Source of the DNA: Maratus speciosus
Taxonomy: Eukaryota; Arthropoda; Arachnida; Araneae; Salticidae
Assembly: GCA_963932465.1 (NCBI GenBank)
Contig: OZ010795.1
Span: 474,042,806 to 474,106,805, forward strand
Length of the DNA stretch: 64,000 nt
Reading direction: 5' to 3'
Part shown: positions 39,430 through 50,929 of the stretch, piece after piece
How the letters are laid out: each line of letters starts with the position of its first letter
How positions within the stretch are numbered: position 1 is the first letter of the stretch
Position numbers and translations under genes: made by a program
Notes under the pieces: generated by a model
What the model saw: the letters and a program-made list of their open reading frames with translations, nothing else
The model's database searches: none
What the model was told of the DNA's origin: nothing

Positions 39430-40170
39430 AGGATATAATCCCTTAAGTTAATATCAGTTTTTGTTGCATTAAAATAGCTCAATTTGTTGATTTTCTGTAA
39501 GCAAGTAAACCCTATTGTTTTACAGTGGAAGTCTATGGGAATTTGGCGAAATATTATAGATATCGCCAAGTTGGAGTCACTTTTGGTCGCCAAATTTGGC
39601 AATATATCGCCGAGTTGGCGACAAACTTGGCGTTATTTGGCGACAGAACTGGATCCCCCCTACGGTAACCCCCCCCCCCCTATACGTATGGAGATGCATT
39701 ACATGCTGTTCAATAATCGCATAAAAAATTCGCTAAGAATTCATTTTAAAAAGAGAACAAAATTTACTATATTGGGTTAAAAGAAAGAAACCGTATTCTT
39801 TTTCCTAATGTGAAAAAATCGAATTAATATAATCCCTTAAGTAAATATTAGTTTTTGTTGCATTAAAATATCTCAATTTGTTGATTTTCTGTAAGCAAGT
39901 AATCCATATTGGTTTACAATGGAAGTCTATGGGAATTTGGCGAAATATTAGAGATATCGCCAAGTTGGCGTCACTTTTAGCAACTCATTTTTGTCGCCAA
40001 ATTTGGCGATATACCGCCAAGTTTGCGACAAATTTGGCGGCATAACTGTGTCCCTCTACGGTAACCTCCTTATATGGAAATGCGTTAAATGATGTTCAAT
40101 AATTGCATAAAAAATTCGCTAAAAATTCAAATATCGCTGCATGAATTCCGAATAAACGTTTTTGAAAAGG
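39430..40170. repeat. Two tandem diverged copies of a ~400-bp repeat with TTGGCG motifs
   Basis: Both start ATAATCCCTTAAGT, then TTTTTGTTGCATTAAAATA, TTGTTGATTTTCTGTAAGC, AATTTGGCGAAATATTA and several TTGGCG/CGCCAA motifs, then a GGTAACC. Copy boundaries are about 39430-39770 and 39830-40170. Related to the 22300-22480 cluster. Confidence 0.6.
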
Positions 40171-40420
40171 GAACAAAATTTACTATATTGTGTTAAAAGA
40201 ATGAAACCATATTCTTCTCATTTATATGGAAAAAATCGCCTCGAAATTTAAAAAAGTGCTTAAAATCGCATAAAACATTAAATAAAAAAAATCTAATAAA
40301 AAAATCGGGCTTTGAGGTGCAAAACTTCATATATAGACGTACGTACCTTTTCCCCAAATTTTGTAGCTCTATGTGCAGCGGTCTCTTCAGAACGCCGTCG
40401 ACACACTCACTCACTCACAC

Positions 40421-41003
40421 CAAAGCCGCCTCAAGACTACAAGCCAGACACGCCCTTCATCCCCCCACATGTGACCTCACAGCCCGGGGCTGGCTAACTG
40501 CCAACGCGCCAGCCCCGAACATTTGAATTTTGTATCTTCCTATTTTACGTGCACGTGCGTTTTACTTAGCCTAATAACATATTTTTTCCAAGGTAAGTTT
40601 TATTTTCAAATTATATTTATATGCTATCAGCACAAGTTTTATTTCTTGTGTTCAAAATCTTTTATTTTTAATTTCTTTGAAATAAATTAACTAGCAAATC
40701 CTAGTACGATTCTATCAATAATACCGTATCTCAAAACGAAACGATATTATTGTAGTTCTGTTTCTTTCCACATAGAGCAATAATTTAAAATGGCAAACAT
40801 CCCTAAATCGTGTCAAGACTTATATCATTTAATTTGTATTTTGTCACACCATCCTCTCTTTATAATTTGTTCTGTTTTCTCTAATTCATTAGAGTGACCT
40901 TTAATTAACGCTTATTTATTAAAAGACACTTGTCGTGTGAATAGTAACTCGGGTTATTTTGTATGCAGAATTAGTTGGACTTTAATTTGACAACAAATTT
41001 ATG

Positions 41004-41039
<36 letters not shown>

Positions 41040-41626
41040 TACTTAAAAATTTAAATATTCTAGAAATTTTCATAAAAGTCGCTGTGAATACATAGCATTT
41101 TTATCTTGCTTACTTCTTTTAAAGCAAACCCCGATCGATATACTTGCATCAATTTATTGTTGTTTTTTAATCTTAAACGTTTGCTATCTTAATAAAAATT
41201 CTTTTTATAATTTTTTGTTAAATTATAAATGCTTATGTACTGTGTAAATAGAGCTATGGGGATAATGTTTTTGAATCTCTCTATTTTTGCCACAACTGTA
41301 AACAATTTATTTACAAGACTAGAGGAAGGGTTGTTAGTACCCTTATGCAAAACAGTAGTTCCCCCCCCCCCCTTCCACACACACACACACCTTCTTCGCA
41401 AAAATCCTATGTGTTTTCATATACATTTTAATGTTTAATTAAAAATAACAATAAATAAAATTATTATTCTATAATTATAAATTTATTTTTAGATCTAGTC
41501 AGGAAATACTTTTCATCTCGTAAAAATTGATTATTTCAAGCTTAAAAAATGTGATCAAACATTTAAGAACCCACACAACATTATTTTGGAAATGAAATAT
41601 TTTCGTGGAAGGTTTTTGTGTTTTTC

Positions 41627-41659
<33 letters not shown>

Positions 41660-42235
41660 CAGCTATTACCTAAACATTCAAGGAAAATGAACATAAATTA
41701 GGAATATTTTAATTCCAATTGATGAAAGTCTTTTCTTTCTTTCTTTTATTTTTCTCTTCATATGTCAATGCATTTTTTAAAAAATCTATTGCTTGTACCT
41801 TGCATAATATATCAAACTAATACAAAGCTAAATAATAATTTTCTGTTTCATGAACTTGCATTGTTTTAGTATTATGACAATTTTATGTTTTGTAATTTAA
41901 TGGATTTTATGTGAAAATTACCCATTTCTGATAAGTAAAGTTTACAGTACGAAAATTTATTTATAAGAATACTTAATTTCATGTGTACTTCATTTTTGCT
42001 ATTTAATATATGCAGGTTTTAAATCACTTAATATTTAATAGGATATTTACTGTATAATTTCAAGCCCAAATAAAAATAGAACACAACTTGAATTTGTTTT
42101 CATTTAACATTCACTTTTCTTCCACTTTAATTTAATTTTTAAATGTGGGTTTTGATTGGCAGACTTATTGTTATTTATTTATTTTGAAATAATTGAAAGC
42201 AAAATAATTCAATTTATGTGTTTAAACTGCAAATT

Positions 42236-42273
<38 letters not shown>

Positions 42274-42717
42274 ATAATGTATAATGTTTTTGAATATATA
42301 CCAAATAGATAATTGATATTGTTTCTAAATTTCAAAGTAGAATAAATAATAAAAACTGTCTACTAAAATAAATTTAATACTTGGGATTTTTTTTTTTCAT
42401 TAACGAACGAATTTTCTTTAATGTATCTTTAATTCTGATGCACATTTTCATTGACACAGTGATATTATTTCATAAATATTGTTTTTGTGTTATCGTTATT
42501 ATTGTTTCGAGTGATCGAAATTGATTAAAAAACACTTAATTAGCGTCTTTAAACTGTAAGTTTTTATTTTTTTCCCCATATGCTGTGATAATAAGTTGAA
42601 ATATGGAGGAAAGAATTAATGTTTTAAATAACGCATGTGCTCTCCACGGCTGATCTAAGCCCCGCGTCGTGACGTCACGAAACCTTGTGTTTGGCTTGTA
42701 GTCTTGAGGCGGCTTTG
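40421..42717 (+). mobile_element. 2.3-kb non-coding TIR element, copy A
   Basis: Ends are perfect inverted repeats starting CAAAGCCGCCTCAAGACTAC. The 7-bp duplication CTCACAC lies at 40414-40420 and 42718-42724. A hairpin GGGGCTGGC...GCCAGCCCC is just inside the left end, and CGTGACGTCACG just inside the right end. Nearly identical, in opposite orientation, to 47937-50246. No plausible protein frame. A 7-bp duplication is unusual; superfamily is not assigned. Confidence 0.9.
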
Positions 42718-42739
42718 CTCACACACGAACTTCTTTCTT

Positions 42740-44010
42740 TATTATTACGAGTTGCAACCCGTCGAAATTCGACGAATTAAAATGTTTAGAATAGTCCTGT
42801 TAGATCGAATCTATAATAATCCTAAAAAATAATTACAATAAAAAATTTGTCTTGCACTGGTTATCTAACTCTTAAAATAAATAATGTTTTTAACCTAAAA
42901 TTACCAAAATATTATTTCCAAAAACTTCAACTGCTTAAATTATTGAAAAATTAAACTGTATTGGAATACGTAATCAAGATGAGTAATTATGTTGAAGTTA
43001 TCGATTGAGGCTCTTATGTTTGTTTTTACGGGAGGAAAAATCAGTAAAAACGATTTCGCTTTGTCACATCATAAAATGTCCCTCCATAAAATCTAAACTG
43101 TACATTATTTTCACATTCTCAAAATTTACATACGTACCACTCAAATTCCCAATTTAAAAGTATTTTAACGCGCAATACATTATTAATGAATGTATTTTCA
43201 AACTTAAAGTCACGTTTGTCCGATACAACTTTTCATGTGAACATTCGCATTAAATTTAAGTTCAAATCTCAGTACCCGCGAAAATTTACCATTGAGAAAT
43301 TTGCCTTTAGTTGCCATAGTATTGGCCATTTCGTATTGGTCAAATATTTAGTTTTATCAAAGAAAATGATCGTTTGTTTGACATCATTTTTACTCACTGA
43401 ATCATTTTGCCGAGCGGCTCAAACTCAGTATCAGCGTAATTTAAAAATATTAAAATATCTTCTTCAATCTTTTGATTTATGAAGAAGAATGCGTGTTTTT
43501 TTTTAATGGCTGACGTAATTTTCTGTTCAAAAACTAGAAATAAGTTACTTTTATTTTCAATGTGAAAATGGCATCAATAAGGATATAATCAATAAAAATA
43601 AATAAACCATGACTATTTTCCCTTTACTTTTAATAGAAATGGAGTACTTCATTTGCCACAGTTACAAAATTGTTACTAAAAACTATAAAAAAAATTAATA
43701 TCTCAAAAATAAATTCAGATAGAGCTTTCAAACAAATTTCATTTAAAAGAACATTTTTTTCCCTATTCGACGGTGTAAAAATTAAAACTGTGCGATGTTT
43801 AGAAGTTTAAAAATTTGCAGTAGCGAAAATTACAAAACCGAAATTTCATTTCAAATTTCAAAGTGTTGCCATTCGCAGAATGACGTATGCGTTACGCACA
43901 GATATGTTTGTCCAATATAGATTGATAGATAGATTGAGGAAACAGTTCCTGGTTAAACAGTTTCTTTCGTCGAAATTCGACGGGTTCCACCTTGTAATAA
44001 TAATAATATT
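42740..44010 (+). mobile_element. 1.27-kb TIR repeat, copy 2
   Basis: The left end around ATTATTACGAGTTGCAACCC then GTCGAAATTCGACGAA is matched inverted at the right by TTCGTCGAAATTCGACGGG then TTCCACCTTGTAATAATAA. Collinear with 22552-23752. (TAGA)n lies near the right end. No transposase frame. The target duplication is obscured by (TAA)n. Confidence 0.7.
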
Positions 44011-44109
44011 TTTGCTTTCTTCTATCTTTACAAGACGAAAGTATTGGATTCGTGAAAATTTTCGACTTCCGGTTTTCGACGGATTTATGTGTTTTAGAAT
44101 GTCCTGAAC

Positions 44110-44895
44110 TCGATTTGATGGTTTTTAGAAAATGTCTGTTTGTCACTCCGTGAGTCTGTATGTGACAAAAAATTTTTGTGAGCGCTCTATCTCAAGAACT
44201 AATTCACGGAATTTCACAAAACTTTAGATTCAGTTAGACCTTGATATAAACTAGTCCTGATTAGTTTTTGGTGAAAATCGCACAGCAGGTGGCACTGCTA
44301 ATCCGGCATTTTTCACGATTCCTGCAATAGCTATACCTCAAAAACTACTGCACGGATTTTCATAAAACTTCAGATTAGTCCAGGATATAGTTTGGTGCTG
44401 ATTACATTTTGGTAAAACTCACCCAACAGGTGTCGCTGCTATGCTGCATTATTCATGATTATCGAATAACTCTAACTCAAGAAAAAATTCACGAATTTTC
44501 ATCAAACTTCAGATTCAGTTAGTCTCTGATATAAATTAGTGCTGTTTAATGTTTGGTGTAAATCGTCCAACAGGTGGCGCTGCTGTGCTGTATTTTTCAC
44601 GATTTTCGCAATAGCTGTATCTCAAGAACTAATGCATGAATTTTCATCAAGCTTCAGATTCAGTTACTTCCTGGTATAAATTGGTACTAATTAGTTTTTG
44701 GTGTAAATCGCCCAAGAAATGGCGCTGCTATGCAGAATTTCTTACAATTTCCGCAATAGCTCTGTATAAAAAACTAATGCACGCATTTTTATGAAACTTC
44801 AGATTCAGTTAGAAGTTGTCAAAGTTGTTGATAATTAGATTTTGGTGTAAACAATCTAACCGGTGGTGCTGATATGCTGCATGTTTCAGAAAGTA
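44110..44895 (+). repeat. ~148-bp tandem array, about five units
   Basis: Unit reads ATAGCT.TA.CTCAAGAACT, AATGCACGAATTTTCATCAA, CTTCAGATTCAGTTAG, CTGATTAGTTTTTGGTG, AAATCGCCCAACAGGTGG, CGCTGCTATGCTGCATTTTT. CTGATTAGTTTT.GG.G is shared with the minisatellite at 27.1-29.3 kb. Confidence 0.8.
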
Positions 44896-45316
44896 TTAAC
44901 ATGTATGAGATAGAAGAAAGTTTTGAGATTGCCACATCCGACTAGTTTTTTTTCTCATAGGGGGCGACACTATATTTCGAAAAAGCAAAATTTCTGCTTC
45001 ATGCTTGTGCTTGTTACTTCATTACAACCTATTTCTGCTTTGAACGTATCCTTGAATGACTGGCAATTCTTGCATTTAGAATATACTAGAAATAACTTAA
45101 ATTCTTTCTCTCAATGTGTCTAGTTTGCAGAAAAGATTTATTAGCTGCAATTTATCTATCTATACTACTATTATAAAGAGGTAAAAATTGTTTATTTGTA
45201 GGAGGTAAGCTCTGGAACTACCGAACCGATTCCAAAACTAATGGTATCAAAATGATGGTGTTAGTCCTACTTAGAACATAGGCTATATTAGATGTAAATT
45301 TCCAACTCGGCGAAAA

Positions 45317-45387
45317 ATGTCCGGACCAGGATTCGAACCTCCTAGCTGAAGCCGCCAGTGCTCTGCCATCTGAGCTATCCCGGACGA
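45317..45387 (-). repeat. tRNA-derived SINE head
   Basis: Minus strand: GTCCGGGATAGCTCAGATGG, GCAGAGCACTGGCGGCTTC, GGAGGTTCGAATCCTGGTCC, with GTCCGG pairing CCGGAC as acceptor. Same family as the pair at 12.4-12.8 kb and the best preserved member. Confidence 0.65.
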
Positions 45388-46104
45388 CTCTGGTCGAACT
45401 TTTTCACCCAGCTAACCTTGGGTCACACCATCTGGTCTGAAACCTGGTTCAGCTCAACAGAAAAAATCTCAGGTAATGGAACTCCAGAAATCGTTGGATA
45501 CGAAATTACACTAGATTAATATTGTGTTAATATTAATATAATTGTGTTAATATTAATATAATTGTGTTAATATTAATATAGGCTATATCTTATGTCCGTG
45601 CCACTCGCCAGAAGGGGGTGCAGGAGCAAAAGTCGTTCTAAAAATGCGATTTTTGTGTTACTGAAGAGTCTAGAAACATGAAATTTGGAATAGTAGTTAC
45701 TTATAATATACTAATGATCTCTAAGGACATTCCTTTAAAAAAATCGAAATTAAAAAAGGGGTGAAAATGCGCGAAAAGCGTTCTAAATGGCGATTTTTAC
45801 GCAATTTCAGGAAGTACCAAACTGATTTTAAAAATAATGGTGTCAAAATGATGGTAATAACCCTTGATACAACATAGGCTACATTTTATGTTGCTGCCAC
45901 TAACCCTAAAGGGGGTGCAGGAGCAAAAAACCGTTCGAAATTCGGATTTTTGTGTTATTGAAGGGCCCAGATACATTAGTTTGGCATGGTAGTTACTTAT
46001 TAGATATAAGTGATCTCTAAGAACATTTCTTAAAAAATTCGAAATTTAAAAGAGCTGAAAAGGCGCAAAAAGCGTTCTAAAAAACGTTCTAAATGGCGAT
46101 TATT

Positions 46105-46170
46105 AGCCGGGACTCGAACCCGGACCATCAGTATAGCGCACTGACGTTCTACCGACTAAACCACTTGGAA
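46105..46170 (-). repeat. tRNA-like unit, inverted copy
   Basis: Complement of the unit at 46570-46641, including GGTTTAGTCGGTAGAACGTC and GGGTTCGAGTCCCGGC. The 3' acceptor is eroded. Its upstream leader (46171-46253, inverted) matches the leader of the plus-strand copies. Confidence 0.6.
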
Positions 46171-46254
46171 CGATACCTAGCTCGGAAAATTTCTCACTAT
46201 TATATGTTGGCAAGGCTACAAACGCAGCACAAGATGGAATATTTATCGTGAGTC

Positions 46255-46317
46255 AGGTTTAGTCGGTAGAACGTCAGTGCGCTATACTGATGGCCGGGTT
46301 CGAGTCCCGGCTTAGAA
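46255..46317 (+). repeat. tRNA-like unit, 5'-truncated copy
   Basis: Starts within the D arm (GGTTTAGTCGGTAGAACGTC) and lacks the 5' acceptor strand. Followed by CTTTTTC. Directly abuts the inverted copy, forming a head-to-head arrangement. Confidence 0.6.
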
Positions 46318-46569
46318 TCTTTTTCACTATGTTGGCCTTTGCACCTTTTAATTACTTTGAAATTTGATTTTCATTTGAAATATTGTATGCAAGGCGAATG
46401 TTTCTCTCTGGAATAATTTCCATGTATTAATATAATTTCTATCGATGCTGGATTTAATTATGTTTCGTGTTTGTCCCAGGTCGGTGACTCACGATAAATA
46501 TTCCATCTTGTGCTGCGTTTGTAGCCTTGCCAACATATAATAGTGAGAAATTTTCCGAGCTAGGTATCG

Positions 46570-46641
46570 TTCCAAGTGGTTTAGTCGGTAGAACGTCAGT
46601 GCGCTATACTGATGGCCCGGGTTCGAGTCCCGGCTTGGAAT
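46570..46641 (+). tRNA. tRNA-like sequence with complete cloverleaf (isotype unclear)
   Basis: Acceptor TTCCAAG pairs CTTGGAA over 7 bp. U8 and G9 are present, and A14 and GG18-19 sit in the D arm. The anticodon stem TCAGT/ACTGA encloses the 7-base loop GCGCTAT, nominal anticodon GCT. The T arm is CCGGG-TTCGAGT-CCCGG. CTTTTT follows at 46642-46647 as a Pol III stop. Position 33 is C rather than U, and the long variable arm of serine tRNA is missing. I therefore favour a SINE promoter or tRNA-like unit over a working tRNA. Confidence 0.5.
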
Positions 46642-46896
46642 CTTTTTCACTATGTTGGCCTTTGCGCCTTTTAAGCAATTACTTTGAAATTTGATTTTCA
46701 TTTGAAATATTGTATGCAAGGCGAATGTTTCTCTCTGGAATAATTTCCAAGTATTAATATAATTTCTATCGATGCTGGATTTAATTATGTTTCGTGTTTG
46801 TCCCAGGTCGGTCACTCACGATAAATATTCCATCTTGTGCTGCGTTTGTAGCCTTGCCAACATATAATAGTGAGAAATTTTCCGAGCTAGGTATCG

Positions 46897-46968
46897 TTCC
46901 AATTGGTTTAGTCGGTAGAACGTCAGTGCGCTATACTGATGGCCCGGGTTCGAGTCCCGGCTTGGAAT
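46897..46968 (+). tRNA. tRNA-like sequence, second tandem copy
   Basis: Same as 46570-46641 apart from AATTGG for AAGTGG, which breaks the last acceptor pair. T arm and anticodon arm are identical. CTTTTT follows at 46969-46974. Confidence 0.45.
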
Positions 46969-47208
46969 CTTTTTCACTATGTTGGCCTTTGCGCCTTTTA
47001 AGCAATTACTTTGAAATTTGATTTTCATTTGAAATAAGTCGAAAATAAATTCGAAATTAAAAAGGGGTGAAGCCAAGAGAAGGAGCGAAAAGCATTCTAA
47101 AAAGAGTCCTAAATTACGATTTCTATGGAAACTCAGGAAGTATTAAACTGATTACAGAAGTTAATGGTTGCGAATCAAGAGTGATAGTCTCTGATCTTAT
47201 ACGGGGTA

Positions 47209-48384
47209 GGGGAAACCGGGGGAATGGCGACACCTTAAGGGAATTTAAATTATTTCACCTCGAAAAAGTGTTTATTTTTTAATTGTAAAAATTCTAAAGC
47301 TGAATCATGATCTTTAGTATCTGTATAAATTTAACCGTAATCATAACTGTAAAGTAAGCATACATAAAAAAAATATTTTTTAAACCTCTGCACAGTGGCG
47401 AGATTACCCAGGACACTGGGGTAATTCCGCCACAGTACCCGGGTAATGCAGCCACTCTTTAATGACCAATTACATGCATCAAATGGATACTAGGAAACAC
47501 ACAACCTACTGAAAATAGTTAGAAAGCAATGTAATTGAGAAAAATAATGGTTAAGCTTACAATTTACTTCATATTGCAAAAGTCACTCTGCTGAATCGGC
47601 TCCATTACATTAAAATGAGGCCATTTCTCACCCGATTTGCATGGCGGCGGCATTACCCCGAGAGGACAATATGGCAGAAATCCCCAAGCAAAGCCGAAAG
47701 AAAAACCGAACTTGTTCAACCCATTGCATCAAAATGTCGGCGAATGCATATAGATTACGGGTCATATTATCTTAAATACCTAATGTTACAATAAAAGGTG
47801 CTTATCCCTACTCATTTGAAGCTCCAAAATAATAAGCAACTAGATGAAAACTACATTTTTCACTAGAACAAACGAACGACGTACAGCAAAGTCACTCTCA
47901 CTTTAGGAACTGTTTATATTGTTGGCCGCTATAGTGCAAAGCCGCCTCAAGACTACAAGCCAAACACAAGGTTTCGTGACGTCACGACGCGGGGCTTAGA
48001 TCAGCCGTGGAGAGCACATGCGTTATTTAAAACATTAATTCTTTCCTCCATATTTCAACTTATTATCACAGCATATGGGGAAAAAAATAAAAACTTACAG
48101 TTTAAAGACGCTAATTAAGTGTTTTTTAATCAATTTCGATCACTCGAAACAATAATAACGATAACACAAAAACAATATTTATGAAATAATATCACTGTGT
48201 CAATGAAAATGTGCATCAGAATTAAAGATACATTAAAGAAAATTCGTTCGTTAATGAAAAAAAAAATCCCAAGTATTAAATTTATTTTAGTAGACAGTTT
48301 TTATTATTTATTCTACTTTGAAATTTAGAAACAATATCAATTATCTATTTGGTATATATTCAAAAACAAGACATTATACATTAT

Positions 48385-48419
<35 letters not shown>

Positions 48420-49606
48420 TTGCAGTTTAAACACATAAATTGAATTATTTTGCTTTCAATTATTTCAAAATAAATAAATAACAATAAGTCTGCCAATCAA
48501 AACCCACATTTAAAAATTAAATTAAAGTGGAAGAAAAGTGAATGTTAAATGAAAACAAATTCAAGTTGTGTTCTATTTTTATTTGGGCTTGAAATTATAC
48601 AGTAAATATCCTATTAAATATTAAGTAATTTAAAACCTGCATATAATAAATAGCAAAAATGAAGTATACATGAAATTAAGTATTCTTATAAATAAATTTT
48701 CGTACTGTAAACTTTACTTATCAGAAATGGGTAATTTTCACATAAAATCCATTAAATTACAAAACATAAAATTGTCATAATACTAAAACAATGCAAGTTC
48801 ATGAAACAGAAAATTATTATTTAGCTTTGTATTAGTTTGATATATTATGCAAGGTACAAGCAATAGATTTTTTAAAAAATGCATTGACATATGAAGAGAA
48901 AAATAAAAGAAAGAAAGAAAAGACTTTCATCAATTGGAATTAAAATATTCCTAATTTATGTTCATTTTCCTTGAATGTTTAGGTAATAGCTGATAAAAAA
49001 AAAAAAAAAAAAAAAATCGAAAAACACAAAAACCTTCCACGAAAATATTTCATTTCCAAAATAATGTTGTGTGGGTTCTTAAATGTTTGATCACATTTTT
49101 TAAGCTTGAAATAATCAATTTTTATGAGATGAAAAGTATTTCCTGACTAGATCTAAAAATAAATTTATAATTATAGAATAATAATTTTATTTATTGTTAT
49201 TTTTAATTAAACATTAAAATGTATATGAAAACACATAGGATTTTTGCGAAGAAGGTGTGTGTGTGTGTGGAAGGGGGGGGGGGGAAACTACTGTTTTGCA
49301 TAAGGGTACTAACAACCCTTCCTCTAGTCTTGTAAATAAATTGTTTACAGTTGTGGCAAAAATAGAGAGATTCAAAAACATTATCCCCATAGCTCTATTT
49401 ACACAGTACATAAGCATTTATAATTTAACAAAAAATTATAAAAAGAATTTTTATTAAGATAGCAAACGTTTAAGATTAAAAAACAACAATAAATTGATGC
49501 AAGTATATCGATCGGGGTTTGCTTTAAAAGAAGTAAGCAAGATAAAAATGCTATGTATTCACAGCGACTTTTATGAAAATTTCTAGAATATTTAAATTTT
49601 TAAGTA

Positions 49607-49663
<57 letters not shown>

Positions 49664-50345
49664 CATAAATTTGTTGTCAAATTAAAGTCCAACTAATTCT
49701 GCATACAAAATAACCCGAGTTACTATTCACACGACAAGTGTCTTTTAATAAATAAGCGTTAATTAAAGGTCACTCTAATGAATTAGAGAAAACAGAACAA
49801 ATTATAAAGAGAGGATGGTGTGACAAAATACAAATTAAATGATATAAGTCTTGACACGATTTAGGGATGTTTGCCATTTTAAATTATTGCTCTATGTGGA
49901 AAGAAACAGAACTACAATAATATCGTTTCGTTTTGAGATACGGTATTATTGATAGAATCGTACTAGGATTTGCTAGTTAATTTATTTCAAAGAAATTAAA
50001 AATAAAAGATTTTGAACACAAGAAATAAAACTTGTGCTGATAGCATATAAATATAATTTGAAAATAAAACTTACCTTGGAAAAAATATGTTATTAGGCTA
50101 AGTAAAACGCACGTGCACGTAAAATAGGAAGATACAAAATTCAAATGTTCGGGGCTGGCGCGTTGGCAGTTAGCCAGCCCCGGGCTGTGAGGTCACATGT
50201 GGGGGGATGAAGGGCGTGTCTGGCTTGTAGTCTTGAGGCGGTTTTGTATAGTGCAGGCACATTCACTATCTCAAACTGCCCTTAGTTTTTAAACTAGGTG
50301 GGGTGGCGGCATAACCCGGGTTGGCGGCATTTCTCCGGTCTCCCC
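47209..50345. mobile_element. TA-flanked pogo-like element, 3.1 kb with nested insertion
   Basis: Left terminus GGGGAAACCGGGGGAATGGC, right terminus complemented GGGGAGACCGGAGAAATGCC. TA flanks at 47207-47208 and 50346-50347 within the Helitron body. Internal copies of the terminal motif (GGGTAATTCCGCCACAGTAC, GGGTAATGCAGCCACTC) lie near the left end. Copy B of the 2.3-kb element occupies 47937-50246, so the element itself is only about 830 bp. Architecture matches 25647-26993 and 54484-56150. Confidence 0.75.
47937..50246 (-). mobile_element. 2.3-kb non-coding TIR element, copy B
   Basis: Inverted relative to copy A at 40421-42717, and nearly identical along its length; the visible differences are mainly in microsatellite and homopolymer lengths. 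Perfect 7-bp duplication TATAGTG at 47930-47936 and 50247-50253. The right terminus has one substitution (GGCGGTTTTG). Frames such as 49257-49457 recur antisense in copy A at 41189-41401, consistent with shadows rather than genes. Confidence 0.92.
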
Positions 50346-50929
50346 TATATTTTATGCCGGTATCACACCTGGTTGGCAGGAACAACAAGAAAACCTTTAA
50401 AAACATTCAAATTCCATTTTCTATAGAATATTAGGATATACCAACCGATTTCAAGGTTAATGTTGGAAAATTAATGGTGGCAGTCTCTGTTTCAACATTT
50501 TTCGAGACATTCTATTTCAACTCTGTTTCGGCATTTTATGTTGGTGCCACTAACACCAGAGAGGTGATAGACTGTTAGGCAAGAATCTTGGAATTTGAAT
50601 GATGGTTAATTTTAAGATGTAAACGTGTTAAGATGGTTTCTAAAAAATTCAAAACTTCAAATGAATACTGAAAAGAGCGTATGAAATGAGCATAAGAGTC
50701 TCAAAATACTTTCTAAATTATCATTTATTTGGAATTAGTTTTAGTTCTTCTTATTAATTAAAATCTCATTTCTGTGTATTGCACTTTTATAATGAAGTTT
50801 AGTCAAACTGTGGCATAATTTGTAATTTTTGAATTATTCCAAAAAGTGTTCTTCTAATAAAAAATAGTCATGCAAATATCAATTGGCACATTTCAACTAT
50901 TACGCGAGCAAAGCCGCGTGGTTTGCTAG

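Larger units (their letters stand above)
46487..47035 (+). repeat. 327-bp tandem duplication carrying tRNA-like units
   Basis: The block from TCACGATAAATATTCCATC through the tRNA-like unit to GTTTGTCCCAGGTCGGT repeats with exactly 327-bp spacing (46570 to 46897). Antisense frames here read SRDSNPGHQYSALTFYRLN, which is simply the complement of the tRNA-like arms. Confidence 0.85.
45159..50929 (+). mobile_element. Helitron (non-autonomous), with nested insertions
   Basis: Begins TCTATACTACTATTATAAAG directly after an A (45158). Ends with the hairpin ACGCG-AGCAAAGC-CGCGT, then GGTTTG, then CTAG (50926-50929), directly followed by T (50930). A|TC...CTAG|T with a hairpin just before the end is diagnostic of Helitrons. 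The body repeats phrases such as GGGGGTGCAGGAGCAAAA and GGCTATATT. No Rep/helicase frame is present, so it depended on a partner. SINE copies and the 3.1-kb pogo-like element interrupt it; without them the Helitron is about 2 kb. Confidence 0.8.

Noticed and set aside
41189..41438. Frames recurring antisense at 49214-49457
   Set aside because: They are the same non-coding stretch in the two inverted copies of the 2.3-kb element, spanning a C/G run and (CA)n.
46489..47076. Minus-strand frames containing SRDSNPGHQYSALTFYRLN
   Set aside because: This peptide is the antisense of the tRNA-like T and D arms in the tandem repeats, a known annotation artefact.
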